Shown: one piece after another, positions 51,579-61,900 of the stretch | Layout of the letters: each line of letters starts with the position of its first letter | Position numbering within the stretch: the stretch's first letter is position 1 | DNA from: Methanomassiliicoccales archaeon | GTDB taxonomy: Archaea > Thermoplasmatota > Thermoplasmata > Methanomassiliicoccales > UBA472 | DNA length: 64,000 nt | Direction: 5' to 3' | Assembly (NCBI GenBank): GCA_036504055.1 | Contig: DASXVU010000047.1 | Coordinates: 1-64,000 of the forward strand | The notes under the pieces: model-generated | Database searches by the model: none | Told to the model about the DNA's origin: nothing | Seen by the model: only the letters and a program-made list of their open reading frames with translations | Made by a program: the position numbers and the translations under genes

Positions 51579-52910
51579 ATGTCCGACGACAAGAAGGATG
51601 AGAAGTGGTACTACACCTTCCTTCCATACAACATTGCCGGCGGAAGCACCAATCCGATCATCCCGCTTTTCGTCACCGAAGGACTGAAGGGCACGGTTGG
51701 GCAAGTGGGCATAGTTTCTGCGATAACGTCATTGGCAGCCGTCCCCGCCAATATCCTATGGGGAAATCTGTCCGATACCATGCAGAAGAGGAAGCCGTTC
51801 GTTATCATGGGCTTCCTGGGCATGGGTCTGGCGCTCATGCTCATGGGGCTGTCGACCAGCATTCCCCAGTATTACTTGGCGAACTTCATGCTCGGTCTTC
51901 TGGCGGCGGCGGTCGCTCCGGTGGGCACGGTCCTGGTCCTTGAATCGTTCGAGAAGAAGGACTGGGCAAAGCGGCTGGGCGACTTCAGCAAGGTGGGAGG
52001 ATTGGGCTGGGTCGTTGGATTGCTCATCGGTACAGTATGGCTCATGCTGCTCAACGGTTCGGACGGGGAGAACTCTACCCGGGCGTTGTTCCTGCTGGCG
52101 GCAGTGCTATGCCTGGTCTCCACCGTTCTGGCCTTCCGATGGGTGCCGGAACCGAAGGACAAGATCAGGCGTGAGTGCATCGACCCGGACGATCTGGAAC
52201 ACGCCCATGCGCATATCATAGAACGTGCCAGATACCTGCCGCAAAGAGTGACGTTCGTGGCAAAGGTCAGCGCGAAGAACCTCAAGTTGGCCAATTTTCC
52301 GGCGAACCTGAAACGCTATTACCTCGTCACGTTCCTGGCATTCTTCGGTTTCCTTTCCTTCTATGTCGCCTTCCCGATATTCCTCAGCCAGTATGTGGGC
52401 CTGAAGGACACGGACATATTCATCATCTACATCGCTTCGTCGGTCGCTTCGGTGTTGACCTATGCACTGGTCGGCAGGCTCATCGGAAGTATCGGAGGCA
52501 AAAAGATACAGGCGGTCGCTTTCGCTCTGCGCATCTTCATCTTCCCGGCGTTCTTCGCAGTCACGATGCTAAACCTTCCGTTCCCAGCCCTGTTCGCCGC
52601 CATGCTCGTATTGCATGCATTGGCAGGCCTGTGCTGGGCCGGGATCAGCGTTTCCGGCAACGCCCTGGTCTCGAAGATGTCCTACAGGGACTTCCGCACC
52701 CAGTCCCTGGGAATGTACAGTTCCATCCAGGGAGTGGCCTCCATATTCGGATCGTTGCTGGGAGGATTCATCGCCCAGTATTACGGCTATCAGACGGAAT
52801 TCCTGATGGCCTCGGGATTCGTCCTGGCCGGACTGGTCCTCCTCCTCTTGACCAATGTGGACAACGTCCCTGGGGACGATGAAGGCCCCCACATCATAAA
52901 ATGCGATTGA
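51579..52910 (+). CDS. Major facilitator superfamily transporter
   Basis: 443 residues, about twelve membrane helices. The A-like motif between helices 2 and 3 reads GNLSDTMQKRKPFV, and the equivalent in the second half is GRLIGSIGGKKIQ. A ~60-residue cytoplasmic loop separates the halves (EPKDKIRRECIDPDDLEHAH). Substrate unknown. Confidence 0.88.
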   Translation: MSDDKKDEKWYYTFLPYNIAGGSTNPIIPLFVTEGLKGTVGQVGIVSAITSLAAVPANILWGNLSDTMQKRKPFVIMGFLGMGLALMLMGLSTSIPQYYLANFMLGLLAAAVAPVGTVLVLESFEKKDWAKRLGDFSKVGGLGWVVGLLIGTVWLMLLNGSDGENSTRALFLLAAVLCLVSTVLAFRWVPEPKDKIRRECIDPDDLEHAHAHIIERARYLPQRVTFVAKVSAKNLKLANFPANLKRYYLVTFLAFFGFLSFYVAFPIFLSQYVGLKDTDIFIIYIASSVASVLTYALVGRLIGSIGGKKIQAVAFALRIFIFPAFFAVTMLNLPFPALFAAMLVLHALAGLCWAGISVSGNALVSKMSYRDFRTQSLGMYSSIQGVASIFGSLLGGFIAQYYGYQTEFLMASGFVLAGLVLLLLTNVDNVPGDDEGPHIIKCD

Positions 52911-52921
52911 ACGGGTCCTGC

Positions 52922-53374
52922 TCACTTGTTCTGCAACAGGTCGGCAATCTGCCTTCCGAAGAGCCTAGCCTTTTCCTCTTCCCCTTCCTCCAAAGGACCG
53001 CGCATCCCTGCGACGACGAACGAGGCGTCAGCGATCACTGGTTTCCCTTTTTTCTCCAGTATCTTCCTTAGCTTCGATTCGGCCCCTTTGGGAAAATCCT
53101 TCATTCGGGTGTCGAAAACGGCCGTTTGGACGCCGAGATGATCTTCTTTCAAGGCATTCTTCAGTAGGGCAGAAAAGCGGAACGGAACGCTGCCATAGTG
53201 GGTCGGCGTGCCCAGCACCCATAGGTCCTTGCCCCGGAAGTCCTCCTCCCCGGAAGCTGACAGGGCACGGCACTCGACCGGTTCTATACCTCCCTCTCTC
53301 AGTCCGGTTGCGATAGCTTGGGCGATCTTCTCGGTGTTCCCGTACTTCGAATCGAACAAGACCAGGGCCTTCAT
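52922..53374 (-). CDS. Flavodoxin
   Basis: 150 residues. The N-terminal ALVLFDSKYGNTEKIAQAI is the FMN phosphate loop, and LWVLGTPTHYGSVPFR with FVVAGMRGPLEEGEEEKA are the flavin-contacting regions. Length fits a short-chain flavodoxin of the FldA/protoporphyrinogen-oxidase-like type. It is a likely low-potential electron carrier. It is convergent with the MFS gene. Confidence 0.87.
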   Translation of the reverse strand: MKALVLFDSKYGNTEKIAQAIATGLREGGIEPVECRALSASGEEDFRGKDLWVLGTPTHYGSVPFRFSALLKNALKEDHLGVQTAVFDTRMKDFPKGAESKLRKILEKKGKPVIADASFVVAGMRGPLEEGEEEKARLFGRQIADLLQNK

Positions 53375-53445
53375 GCCCCCGCCACCGCTGAGGTCGACGA
53401 TAAGGATTGCGGAATTTGATGGACAAGACTTTAGAAAAATGATGG

Positions 53446-53529
53446 TGGAGGAGAAGGGATTTGAACCCTTGGACCGCTAGGGACTAGACCCTGAATCTAG
53501 CGCCGTTGGCCAAGCTTGGCTACCCCTCC
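53446..53529 (-). tRNA. tRNA-Leu (anticodon CAG)
   Basis: 84 nt on the minus strand. The acceptor GGAGGGG pairs with CTCCTCC (one G-T), with discriminator A. The anticodon stem CTAGA/TCTAG encloses TTCAGGG with anticodon CAG. A long variable arm follows, as expected for leucine. The T-arm is AAGGG-TTCAAAT-CCCTT. No intron and no encoded CCA. Confidence 0.93.
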
Positions 53530-53665
53530 AAAGCTGGAATTTACCGAACGAGGTCTTTGTACAAAAAGCTTATTGATGGGGCCGGACTGCGCAGAAGCCG
53601 TTCCACGATCGACCCAAAAACATGTGGACAAGATAAATACGGATTGCTCGCCTTTACCCGCCAAG

Positions 53666-55819
53666 ATGAAAGATAAGCCCAAGAAGTCCCAGAAAAAGAA
53701 AGTGGTCATCGACCTCAAAAGGCCCGTCAAGGAAGGGGCGGAACAGGTCCTAGATGACCCTCTCCTGTTCATCAACCGGGAGATCAGCTGGGTAAGGTTC
53801 GACACCCGTGTGCTTGAAGAGGCCAAGGATGAAACCCACCCGCTGCTGGAACGGGTGAAGTTCCTGGCCATTTGCGGCAGCAACCTGGACGAGTTCTTCA
53901 TGATACGGGTCTCCGGGCTCAAACGTCAACTTAACAAGGGTGCGCTGGAACCTCCCCCTGATGGAATGACCCCGCTGGAACAGCTCCTTGCCCTCCGCGA
54001 GGAGCTGAAGCCGCTGTTGGACGAACATCTTCGGTGCTGGCAGGACGACATCTTGCCCAAGCTGAAGAAGAACGGCATCCACATCCATCGGATGGAGGAG
54101 CTGACGATGGATGAAAGGGGCCAGCTGAGGGAGCACTTCGAGAAGGTCATCTTCCCTACCCTGACCCCGCTGGCGTTGGACCTGGTGCACCCTTTCCCGT
54201 TCATCTCCAACCTCTCCATCAACCTGGCCGTCGTGGTCCGGGACACGAACGGAAGGGAAAAGTACGCCCGGGTGAAGGTGCCGAACGGGCTGTTCCCGCG
54301 CCTGGTGGAGTTCGACGACGACACTGACAAAACCGGAAAGGGAACCCATTTCGTTTTCCTGGAGGACCTGGTGGCATCGAACCTGGACATGCTCTTCCCG
54401 GGGATGCAGGTGGAAACCTCCTACACATTCCGGATCACTCGGGACGCGGATATCGAGATCGAACTGGATGAGGCCGAGGACCTTTTAACGGCGGTGGAAG
54501 AGGGAGTCGAGAGCCGGAGGGTCGGCGCCCCCACCCGTCTGGAGGTCGACGGTTCTATGCCGGTGCACCTGCGCGACCTTTTCGCCAGCAAGCTCGGGCT
54601 CCCTCCCTACCTGGTATACCAGACCCCGCCACCGCTGGGGTTCGTTGACCTGTGGCAGCTGTGGAGCCTGCCCCGGCAGGACCTGAAGGACATTCCATTC
54701 CTGCCCTATGTGCCGCCCGCATTGCAGAACGAGAAGAACATATTCGCGGCCATCAAGGAACATGACTTCGTTTTGTACCATCCCTACGACTCGTTCGTCC
54801 CGGTGGTGAACCTGCTCAAACAGGCAGCGGTCGACCCGGAAGTGCTGGCGATCAAGATCACACTGTACCGGGTGGACCGGAACTCGCCCATCATCGAGGC
54901 GTTGATGGACGCCCGCGACAACGGCAAGGCGGTGGCGGCCACCGTGGAGCTCAAGGCCCGGTTCGACGAGGAGAACAACATCGAATGGGCCAGGGCGCTG
55001 GAGACCAAGGGGGTGCATGTCGTATACGGACTGGCGGACCTCAAGGTGCATGCCAAGCTATGCCTGATAGTCCGCAAGGAGAAGAGCGGCATCATCCGCT
55101 ATTCGCACATCAGCTCAGGCAACTACAATGCCAACACCGCCCGGGTGTATGGGGACATCGGCTACCTTACCGCCGATCATGAAATAGGATCGGACGTCTC
55201 CGACCTGTTCAACTCACTGACTGGATACTCCCAGAAGGTGGACTACCGGAAACTTCTGGTCTCGCCGGTCTCCATGCGAAGGGAGATCGTCCGCCGCATA
55301 GAGCGGGAGATCGAACGGCACAAAGAGAAGGGCAATGGATATATCGGCTGGAAGTTGAACGCCCTGGTGGACAAGGAGGTCATACAGGCCCTGTACCAGG
55401 CGTCGATGGCGGGGGTCAAGATAGACCTCAACGTTCGGGGGCATTGCTGCCTTCGTCCGGGCATCAAAGGTGTGAGCGACAATATCCGGGTCACCTCCAT
55501 CCTGGGTCGATTCCTGGAACACTCCAGGATCTATTACTTCCGGAACGGCGGGGACGAGGAGGTCCTGCTGGGCTCATCGGACATGATGCCCCGCAACCTG
55601 CAGAAACGCGTGGAGGTGTTGTTCCCCGTCGGCGACAAGAAATTGAGGAGCGCCATCGTCAAGGACATACTCGAAGTGCATCTGGCGGACAATGTAAAGT
55701 CATGGGTGCTCTTCTCCGACGGTTCCTATCACCGGGAGAAGCTGGAGCATGGGGAGAAGAAGATGAACTCGCAGCTGTGGATGATCAAGCACCGGGGGAA
55801 ATGGCATGGCGGATCCTAA
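53666..55819 (+). CDS. ppk1: Polyphosphate kinase Ppk1
   Basis: 717 residues. Family blocks: FINREISWVRFDTRVLEEA (N domain), NLDEFFMIRVSGLKRQ, YHPYDSFVPVVNLLKQAA, and LKVHAKLCLIVRKE with the autophosphorylated His. It makes polyphosphate from ATP, or the reverse. ATG 53666 is chosen: upstream in-frame codons run into the tRNA-Leu gene. It overlaps the next gene by 14 bp and heads a polyphosphate operon. Confidence 0.93.
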   Translation: MKDKPKKSQKKKVVIDLKRPVKEGAEQVLDDPLLFINREISWVRFDTRVLEEAKDETHPLLERVKFLAICGSNLDEFFMIRVSGLKRQLNKGALEPPPDGMTPLEQLLALREELKPLLDEHLRCWQDDILPKLKKNGIHIHRMEELTMDERGQLREHFEKVIFPTLTPLALDLVHPFPFISNLSINLAVVVRDTNGREKYARVKVPNGLFPRLVEFDDDTDKTGKGTHFVFLEDLVASNLDMLFPGMQVETSYTFRITRDADIEIELDEAEDLLTAVEEGVESRRVGAPTRLEVDGSMPVHLRDLFASKLGLPPYLVYQTPPPLGFVDLWQLWSLPRQDLKDIPFLPYVPPALQNEKNIFAAIKEHDFVLYHPYDSFVPVVNLLKQAAVDPEVLAIKITLYRVDRNSPIIEALMDARDNGKAVAATVELKARFDEENNIEWARALETKGVHVVYGLADLKVHAKLCLIVRKEKSGIIRYSHISSGNYNANTARVYGDIGYLTADHEIGSDVSDLFNSLTGYSQKVDYRKLLVSPVSMRREIVRRIEREIERHKEKGNGYIGWKLNALVDKEVIQALYQASMAGVKIDLNVRGHCCLRPGIKGVSDNIRVTSILGRFLEHSRIYYFRNGGDEEVLLGSSDMMPRNLQKRVEVLFPVGDKKLRSAIVKDILEVHLADNVKSWVLFSDGSYHREKLEHGEKKMNSQLWMIKHRGKWHGGS

Positions 55820-57317
55820 GACCGAACCGCCCATGTTGATATGCGACATGGAGCACTACCGGGCGTACGGGGCTGAACGCCTGCTCGCCTCACTGGATTC
55901 CTTGACCTCGGAGATCAAGGGCGTCAAGGGAGACGATGACATCGAGTTCGTTCACCGGATGCGCGTGGCCTCAAGAAGACTGAGGTCTGCCCTGGGGCTG
56001 TTCGGCGAATGCTTCGAAGAGGAGGACGTTCGGAGATGGAACCGGGCGGTACGATCGGTCACCCGGGACCTGGGAGAGGCCAGGGACCTCGATGTCCAGA
56101 TTGCGTTCCTGAAGGACTTTGTCGATTCCCATGAAGGCCGTCCATCGCTTACGGCCTTGATGGCGGGGTTGGAGGGGCGGCGGGCCACTGCACAGCCGCG
56201 CATCAATTCCGGCCTGGAAAGGCTGGAACGGAAAGGCGCCTTGGAACAGATGCGGCGGACCTTTGAGGAGGTCCAGAACACCCCGCGCTGCTCGGTTCCC
56301 TACGGAACGATGGAACGGGCCTTCCATCACATCTCCCTGCGGTTGGACGAACTGTTGTCGCTGCAGGATTGCGTCCACCAACCGGACGCGAAGGAACGGC
56401 AGCACCAGATGAGGATCGCAGCCAAACGACTGCGGTACACCATGGAGGCCTTCGTGACCCTGTACGGTGAGATGATGCAGGGCCAGATCGCCGTGGTCAA
56501 GGACCTGCAGGACCGGTTGGGCGAACTACATGATTGCGACGTGTGGATCGACCTGCTGGCCGCCATGGGGGTCGATGATCCCGGCCTCGACACCCTTCAG
56601 CACGACCGCATGGAAGCGCGCATCGTTGGATACAATGAGTTCGTAAAGATATGGGAATCGCTCATCGAGTCGGAGTTCTTCACAGAGCTGTTGAACTCCA
56701 TCGTTCCCGATGCCACTCTGGCCCTTCCCCAATTGGCCGGGATGAGCAAGCTGGAACAGGTGAAGGCAATAGCCAAGGGCTGCGGTGCGGACGAGGAGCA
56801 CTCGCTGCACGTGGCGGAATTGTCGCTGCAGCTCTTCGACCATCTCCGATCACTGCACCGGCTGGGGGATGCGGAAAGAGAGATGCTCGAGTACGCCGGC
56901 GTATTGCACGACATCGGCTGGAAGGAAGGGCAGAAGGGCCACCATAAGAACTCGCTCCAGATGATAATGGGGGAGGACCGACTACCCTTCGGAGACAGGG
57001 AGAGGGCGATAGTGGCCAGCGTGGCAAGATATCACCGGGGTGTCCTTCCCAAGGAGGGTCACAAGGCTTACAGGACGTTGAACTCCACGGACCGCAAGGT
57101 GGTGGACCGCCTAGCATCGATGATCCGGGTGGCCGACGCGCTTGACGTTTCACATTCATCGGTGGTCCGGTCGGTAGAGTGCATTGTGAAGAAGGGTAGT
57201 GTAACGGTCATTCTTTCAACGATCGGGTACCCTGACCGAGAACTGGAAAAGGTCCGGGTCAAGAAGGACCTTTTCGAGAAGATATTCAATAGGGCGCTAG
57301 CGTTTGAGTTGGACTGA
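55806..57317 (+). CDS. CHAD-domain protein fused to HD domain
   Basis: 503 residues. The CHAD domain (about 15-300) has two copies of the basic helix motif, VHRMRVASRRLRSAL and QHQMRIAAKRLRYTMEAF, which binds polyphosphate. The C-terminal ~170 residues have an HD-type phosphohydrolase pattern (HSLHVAELSLQLF, YAGVLHDIGW, GHHKNSLQMI), as in the C-terminal part of Ppx/GppA. It lies between ppk1 and ppx and likely binds polyphosphate or localises to granules; catalytic activity of the HD part is not proven. Confidence 0.88.
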   Translation: MADPKTEPPMLICDMEHYRAYGAERLLASLDSLTSEIKGVKGDDDIEFVHRMRVASRRLRSALGLFGECFEEEDVRRWNRAVRSVTRDLGEARDLDVQIAFLKDFVDSHEGRPSLTALMAGLEGRRATAQPRINSGLERLERKGALEQMRRTFEEVQNTPRCSVPYGTMERAFHHISLRLDELLSLQDCVHQPDAKERQHQMRIAAKRLRYTMEAFVTLYGEMMQGQIAVVKDLQDRLGELHDCDVWIDLLAAMGVDDPGLDTLQHDRMEARIVGYNEFVKIWESLIESEFFTELLNSIVPDATLALPQLAGMSKLEQVKAIAKGCGADEEHSLHVAELSLQLFDHLRSLHRLGDAEREMLEYAGVLHDIGWKEGQKGHHKNSLQMIMGEDRLPFGDRERAIVASVARYHRGVLPKEGHKAYRTLNSTDRKVVDRLASMIRVADALDVSHSSVVRSVECIVKKGSVTVILSTIGYPDRELEKVRVKKDLFEKIFNRALAFELD

Positions 57318-57318
57318 C

Positions 57319-58869
57319 ATGAACGGGCCAAAGGCAGTGGGTTTCATTGACATCGGCACCAATTCGGTCCGATTGCTGGTCGTCCGGATCAATCCCAACC
57401 GGTCGTACACCGTCCTGAGCCAGGAGAAGGAGGTCGTGCGCCTCGGCGAGGGCGAGTTCCGTGACCAGATGCTCACCCAGGACGCGATATTCCGAGGAGT
57501 GATGGTCGTCAAGAAGTTCGCCGAGCTCTCCCGCGCCTACGGGGCGGAAGAGGTTATAGCCGTCGCCACGTCGGCCGCCAGGGAGGCGAAGAACCAGATC
57601 GACCTGCTGAGACGGCTTAGCGAGGAAGCGCGGGTCGATGTGTCGGTCATCTCTGGCAAAGAAGAGGCCCGCCTCATCTACCTGGGCGTGGCCAGTGGGC
57701 TTCATATAGGGGGCCGCAAGGCCCTCTTCATCGATATCGGCGGGGGAAGCACCGAGATCATCATCGGGGACCAGGAGAACTACACCTACCTCGACAGCCT
57801 GAAGCTGGGAGCTATAAGGCTCACCAACCTGTTCCTTCCGGAAGGAGCCAAGACCCCGGTCTCTGCCGATGCCTACAGCAAGATGCGGAAATATGTCAGG
57901 AACGCCGTCATCAGGACCATGCACCGGGTCAAGGAGGAGAAGATCAGCATCTCGGTAGCCTCGTCCGGGACGGCAATCAACCTGGCCGAGATATCCAGCC
58001 GGATGACGGGAAACGCTGACAGCCGAAGCTTGACGCTCCGCCGTTCCCAGCTGAAAAAGACCATGATCATGCTGTGCTCCCTTCCGTTGGAGGAGAGGAG
58101 GAAGGTACCGGGAATGAACCCGGAAAGGGCGGACATCATCATCGGTGGCGGGGCCATCCTCGAGACCCTGATGGACGAGTTCGGACTGGAAGAGGTGATG
58201 ATCAGCGAGAGGGGGCTCCGGGACGGCCTGCTCGCAGAGTACCTGGCCCAAGGGGGCGACCAGGAATACCGGCAAATGTCGGTGAGGGAGAGGAGCGTGC
58301 TGCAGTTGGGCCGTTCCTGTAACCTCGACGAAATGCACGCTGACCGGGTCAAAGGCCTGGCCCTGTCGTTGTTCGACAGCGGGTTCAGACAGGGTCTGCA
58401 CAATTTCGGAGATTGGGAAAGAGAGCTTCTTGGCTACGCCGCCTTTCTTCATGACATAGGCGATTTCATTTCATTCAACAATCACCATCTGCACTCCCAT
58501 TACATCATACGGAATGCAGAGCTGCTCGGGTTCGATCAACGTGAGATATTGATCATGGCAGACCTGGCACGCTTCCACCGCAAGAAGATACCGAGGAAGA
58601 AGGATCCAGACCTGGACGATCTGGACGAACATTCCCAGAAGGTTGTCATCCTTCTGTCGGTCCTGCTGCGCCTGGCGGAAAGCCTGGACAGGAGCCACAC
58701 CGGCCTGGTCAAGCATGCCGAGTTCGTCATGGTGGAAAGGTCCACTACTGTCTTGGCCATCCAAAGCGATGAGGATGTCCAACTGGAAGTGTGGGGCATT
58801 GAGTCCGATTCGAAGGCCTTCGAGAAGGCCTTTGGACGCACCCTCAAATCCAACGTCGTAAGGACCTGA
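57319..58869 (+). CDS. ppx: Exopolyphosphatase Ppx/GppA family
   Basis: 516 residues from ATG 57319, two bases after the CHAD gene's stop. Actin-like phosphatase motifs: FIDIGTNSVRLLVV (phosphate 1), FIDIGGGSTEIII (phosphate 2), and a C-terminal HD domain (AAFLHDIGDFISFNNHHLHSH). It degrades polyphosphate or hydrolyses pppGpp. With ppk1 and the CHAD-HD gene it forms a compact polyphosphate synthesis, binding and degradation operon. Confidence 0.93.
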   Translation: MNGPKAVGFIDIGTNSVRLLVVRINPNRSYTVLSQEKEVVRLGEGEFRDQMLTQDAIFRGVMVVKKFAELSRAYGAEEVIAVATSAAREAKNQIDLLRRLSEEARVDVSVISGKEEARLIYLGVASGLHIGGRKALFIDIGGGSTEIIIGDQENYTYLDSLKLGAIRLTNLFLPEGAKTPVSADAYSKMRKYVRNAVIRTMHRVKEEKISISVASSGTAINLAEISSRMTGNADSRSLTLRRSQLKKTMIMLCSLPLEERRKVPGMNPERADIIIGGGAILETLMDEFGLEEVMISERGLRDGLLAEYLAQGGDQEYRQMSVRERSVLQLGRSCNLDEMHADRVKGLALSLFDSGFRQGLHNFGDWERELLGYAAFLHDIGDFISFNNHHLHSHYIIRNAELLGFDQREILIMADLARFHRKKIPRKKDPDLDDLDEHSQKVVILLSVLLRLAESLDRSHTGLVKHAEFVMVERSTTVLAIQSDEDVQLEVWGIESDSKAFEKAFGRTLKSNVVRT

Positions 58870-58982
58870 ACCTTCCGTTATCAGGATTGCGAAAACAGCC
58901 CCCCGTGGATATATACACTGAATGGCCCTCCTAGCCTCCACAAAACGGGCCCCAGCGCGTATGTGGCCCGCGAGGATGCAAG

Positions 58983-61900
58983 ATGAGACTCAGAAGCAAG
59001 ACGTTCCTCGTCACAGGAATGATCATGTTAGCCATGGTCATCGTCTTGGCCGGGTTCTCCTCCATTGTCTTGAGCCAAGGATACACTAGGATAGAGGAAA
59101 AGGACTGCACTGACAATGTCCAGCGCATCATTAGCTCGTTGAAGAACCAGGAAAACCAGCTTGAGAGGAATGTTTATGACTGGGCGGTCTGGGATGTCGC
59201 GTACCAATACGCAGAGGACCACAACGCGGACTTTGAGACCAATGATCTTGACAACAGCAGTTTCACGAACCTGAAGATCAACGCCTTTGTTGTCGTCGAC
59301 AGTGACGGTTCGATCGTCAACGTCACATTTTTCGATCTCGGATCTGACACCAAGATAGCTCCTCCACGATCGTTCATGGACCATCTGGTGCCGGATGATC
59401 CTATGCTTGTCCAAACTGGCGATATGTCCGGGGTATCGGGAATCGTGGAGATCGATGGGAGGCCTTTGATGGTCTCAAGCCACGCGATCCTGACCAGCCA
59501 AGCGGAGGGGCCGAGTCATGGGCAGCTAATCATGGGAAGATACCTGGACACGACAGAGATCGAAATCATCGAAGGTTTGACAGGCTCCAAATTCACCCTG
59601 CTTCCCATCAACGACCCGATCATCAACTCGGAATTGAGCGCACAGGATCAGAACCTTGTTATGACCGGCAATAACCATGTGGAGATCATCAACGAATCGT
59701 CGATTGCCGTGTTCTCATCGGTCAAGGATGTTTCGGGGCAATATTCCATGATCATACGTTCCGAAATGAACCGGGACGTATACCTCCAGGGCCAGACCAC
59801 GCTCGGATACTTGAATGCCGCCCTGATAGTGGTGGGATTGATGTTCACACTGGTCTCAGTGCTGTTCATTGAAAGGTTCATCACCTCACGGGTCCGCAGA
59901 CTGGATGGGGATGTGGCGATGGTCAGGGACGATCGGTCCTTCGACAAGAGGGTCAGGATCGACGGTCGAGACGAACTGTCCACACTTTCTGTATCCATCA
60001 ACCAGATGCTTGATAGCCTCCATAGCTCAGAATCCGAGGTCCATAAGAGCGAGGACCGATACCGGATGGTGGTCGAGGACCAGACCGACCTGATATTCCG
60101 CATCGACCAGGATCTGAAGATCACTTTTGCGAACGGACAGTACTGCATTTACTTCGGCAAGGAAGCAGGCAAGGTCATAGGAGACAGTTCTCTTACATAC
60201 CTGTGTTCCACGGACCGTGCCGGATTCCTAATGAAAGCGCAATCGCTGATCGGCACCAACGAAGTCTTGAGCAGCGAGTTCAACGTGATTGACAACCGGG
60301 GACGCGAACGCACACACCAGTGGACCTTGCGCGGAATACCGAACGATAGCGGACCTGGGGAGATCCAGGTCGTTGGGAACGATGTCACCGAGAAGAAGCA
60401 GATAGAGGAAGATCTTAGAAAACACCGCGAGAACCTCGAAGAGCTAGTCGAGAAGCGAACAGAAGAGCTCCTGGCAATGAACAGGGTGCTGGAATCTGAG
60501 ATCGATCGTAGGAATGACGCGGAAAGGGACCTGCTTGTCTCCGAGGAAAGATATCGTGACCTGGTGAACAACCAGGGAGAGGGCATAGTGTTGGTGGACG
60601 ACAAAGGCAGGGTGACATTCTCCAACCCAGCGGCGGATGATGTCTTTGGCATCCAAAAGGGCAAGCTGGTGGACCTAAAGATCATGGATTTCACCGACGA
60701 TGAAGGTAGGAAAAAGCTGTTGGACGAAGTCAACGGGAACAAGGTCCGATCAACGTACCGCTGGACATTGTTGAGGCCAGATGGTGCCCGCAAGACCCTC
60801 CTGGTGACCGCTACACCGAGGAAAAGCCCGGAAGGTCAATACCTGGGCATGTTCGCGATCTTCAGGGACATCACGGACAATGACCTGATGGAACAGGCCT
60901 TGAGAAAGAGAGAGGCGGAATACCGTTCGGTGGTAGAGGATCAGACCGACCTCATATCCAGAGTACTACTGGATGGAACCATCACCTTTGTCAATGGGGC
61001 TTTCTGCCGTTTCTTCGGCAAGAGGATGGAAGACCTGGTCGGAAGGGTTTTCGAACTGGGGATCCCAGAAGGTGAGGAGAACGACCTGACGACAATGATG
61101 TCGTCTTTGACCCCGGAGAATCCTACCAGCAGCTGGGAGTTCCGTCTGATCAGGGCTGACGGGAAGATGCGTTGGATGCAGACCACCTTCCGCGGCATTT
61201 TCGACACCGATGGGAACATCCTGGAGGTTCAGAGCGTAGGCAGGGATATAAGTGAGCGCATCCAGATGGAACAGGAGATGCTCCGTGGGCAGAGGCTGGA
61301 ATCGCTGGGTACCTTGGCTGGCGGCATCGCTCATGATTTCAACAATGTGCTCACATCCATTGTGGGCAATGTTACCCTGATCAAGATGAAGATAATGGAG
61401 AATGACCCGCTGATGGTCCGCCTGGCCGAAACGGAATCGGAGATCATAAGGGCCAAGAAGCTGGCGGACAAACTGCTGACCTTCTCCGAGGGAGGGGAGC
61501 CGGTCAAAGAGGTCCAGGACATTCATGATATTGTCCAGGAGGCGGTCGGCTCTGGCCTGGTGGGTTCGTTAAGCACCGTTCACATCGAATGCCCCCAGGA
61601 CATCGATCTGGTCCAGGTCGACAAAGGCCAGATGGTGCACGCAATAGGCAATCTTGTCAGAAATGCCAGCGAGGCGATGGATGGTCGCGGGGAGATCATC
61701 ATAAGGATCGCAAATTTCTCCATGGAACGAAACAAGAACGGACATCCGTCAGGAAAATATGTCACGTTGTCGGTGAGCGATCAGGGACCGGGCATCTCCA
61801 TTGACAACCTGGACAGGGTCTTCGATCCTTATTTCTCCACAAAAGGCCTGGGAAAAGGTTTGGGTTTGAGCACTGCTCTTTCCATCACCAACCGGCACGG

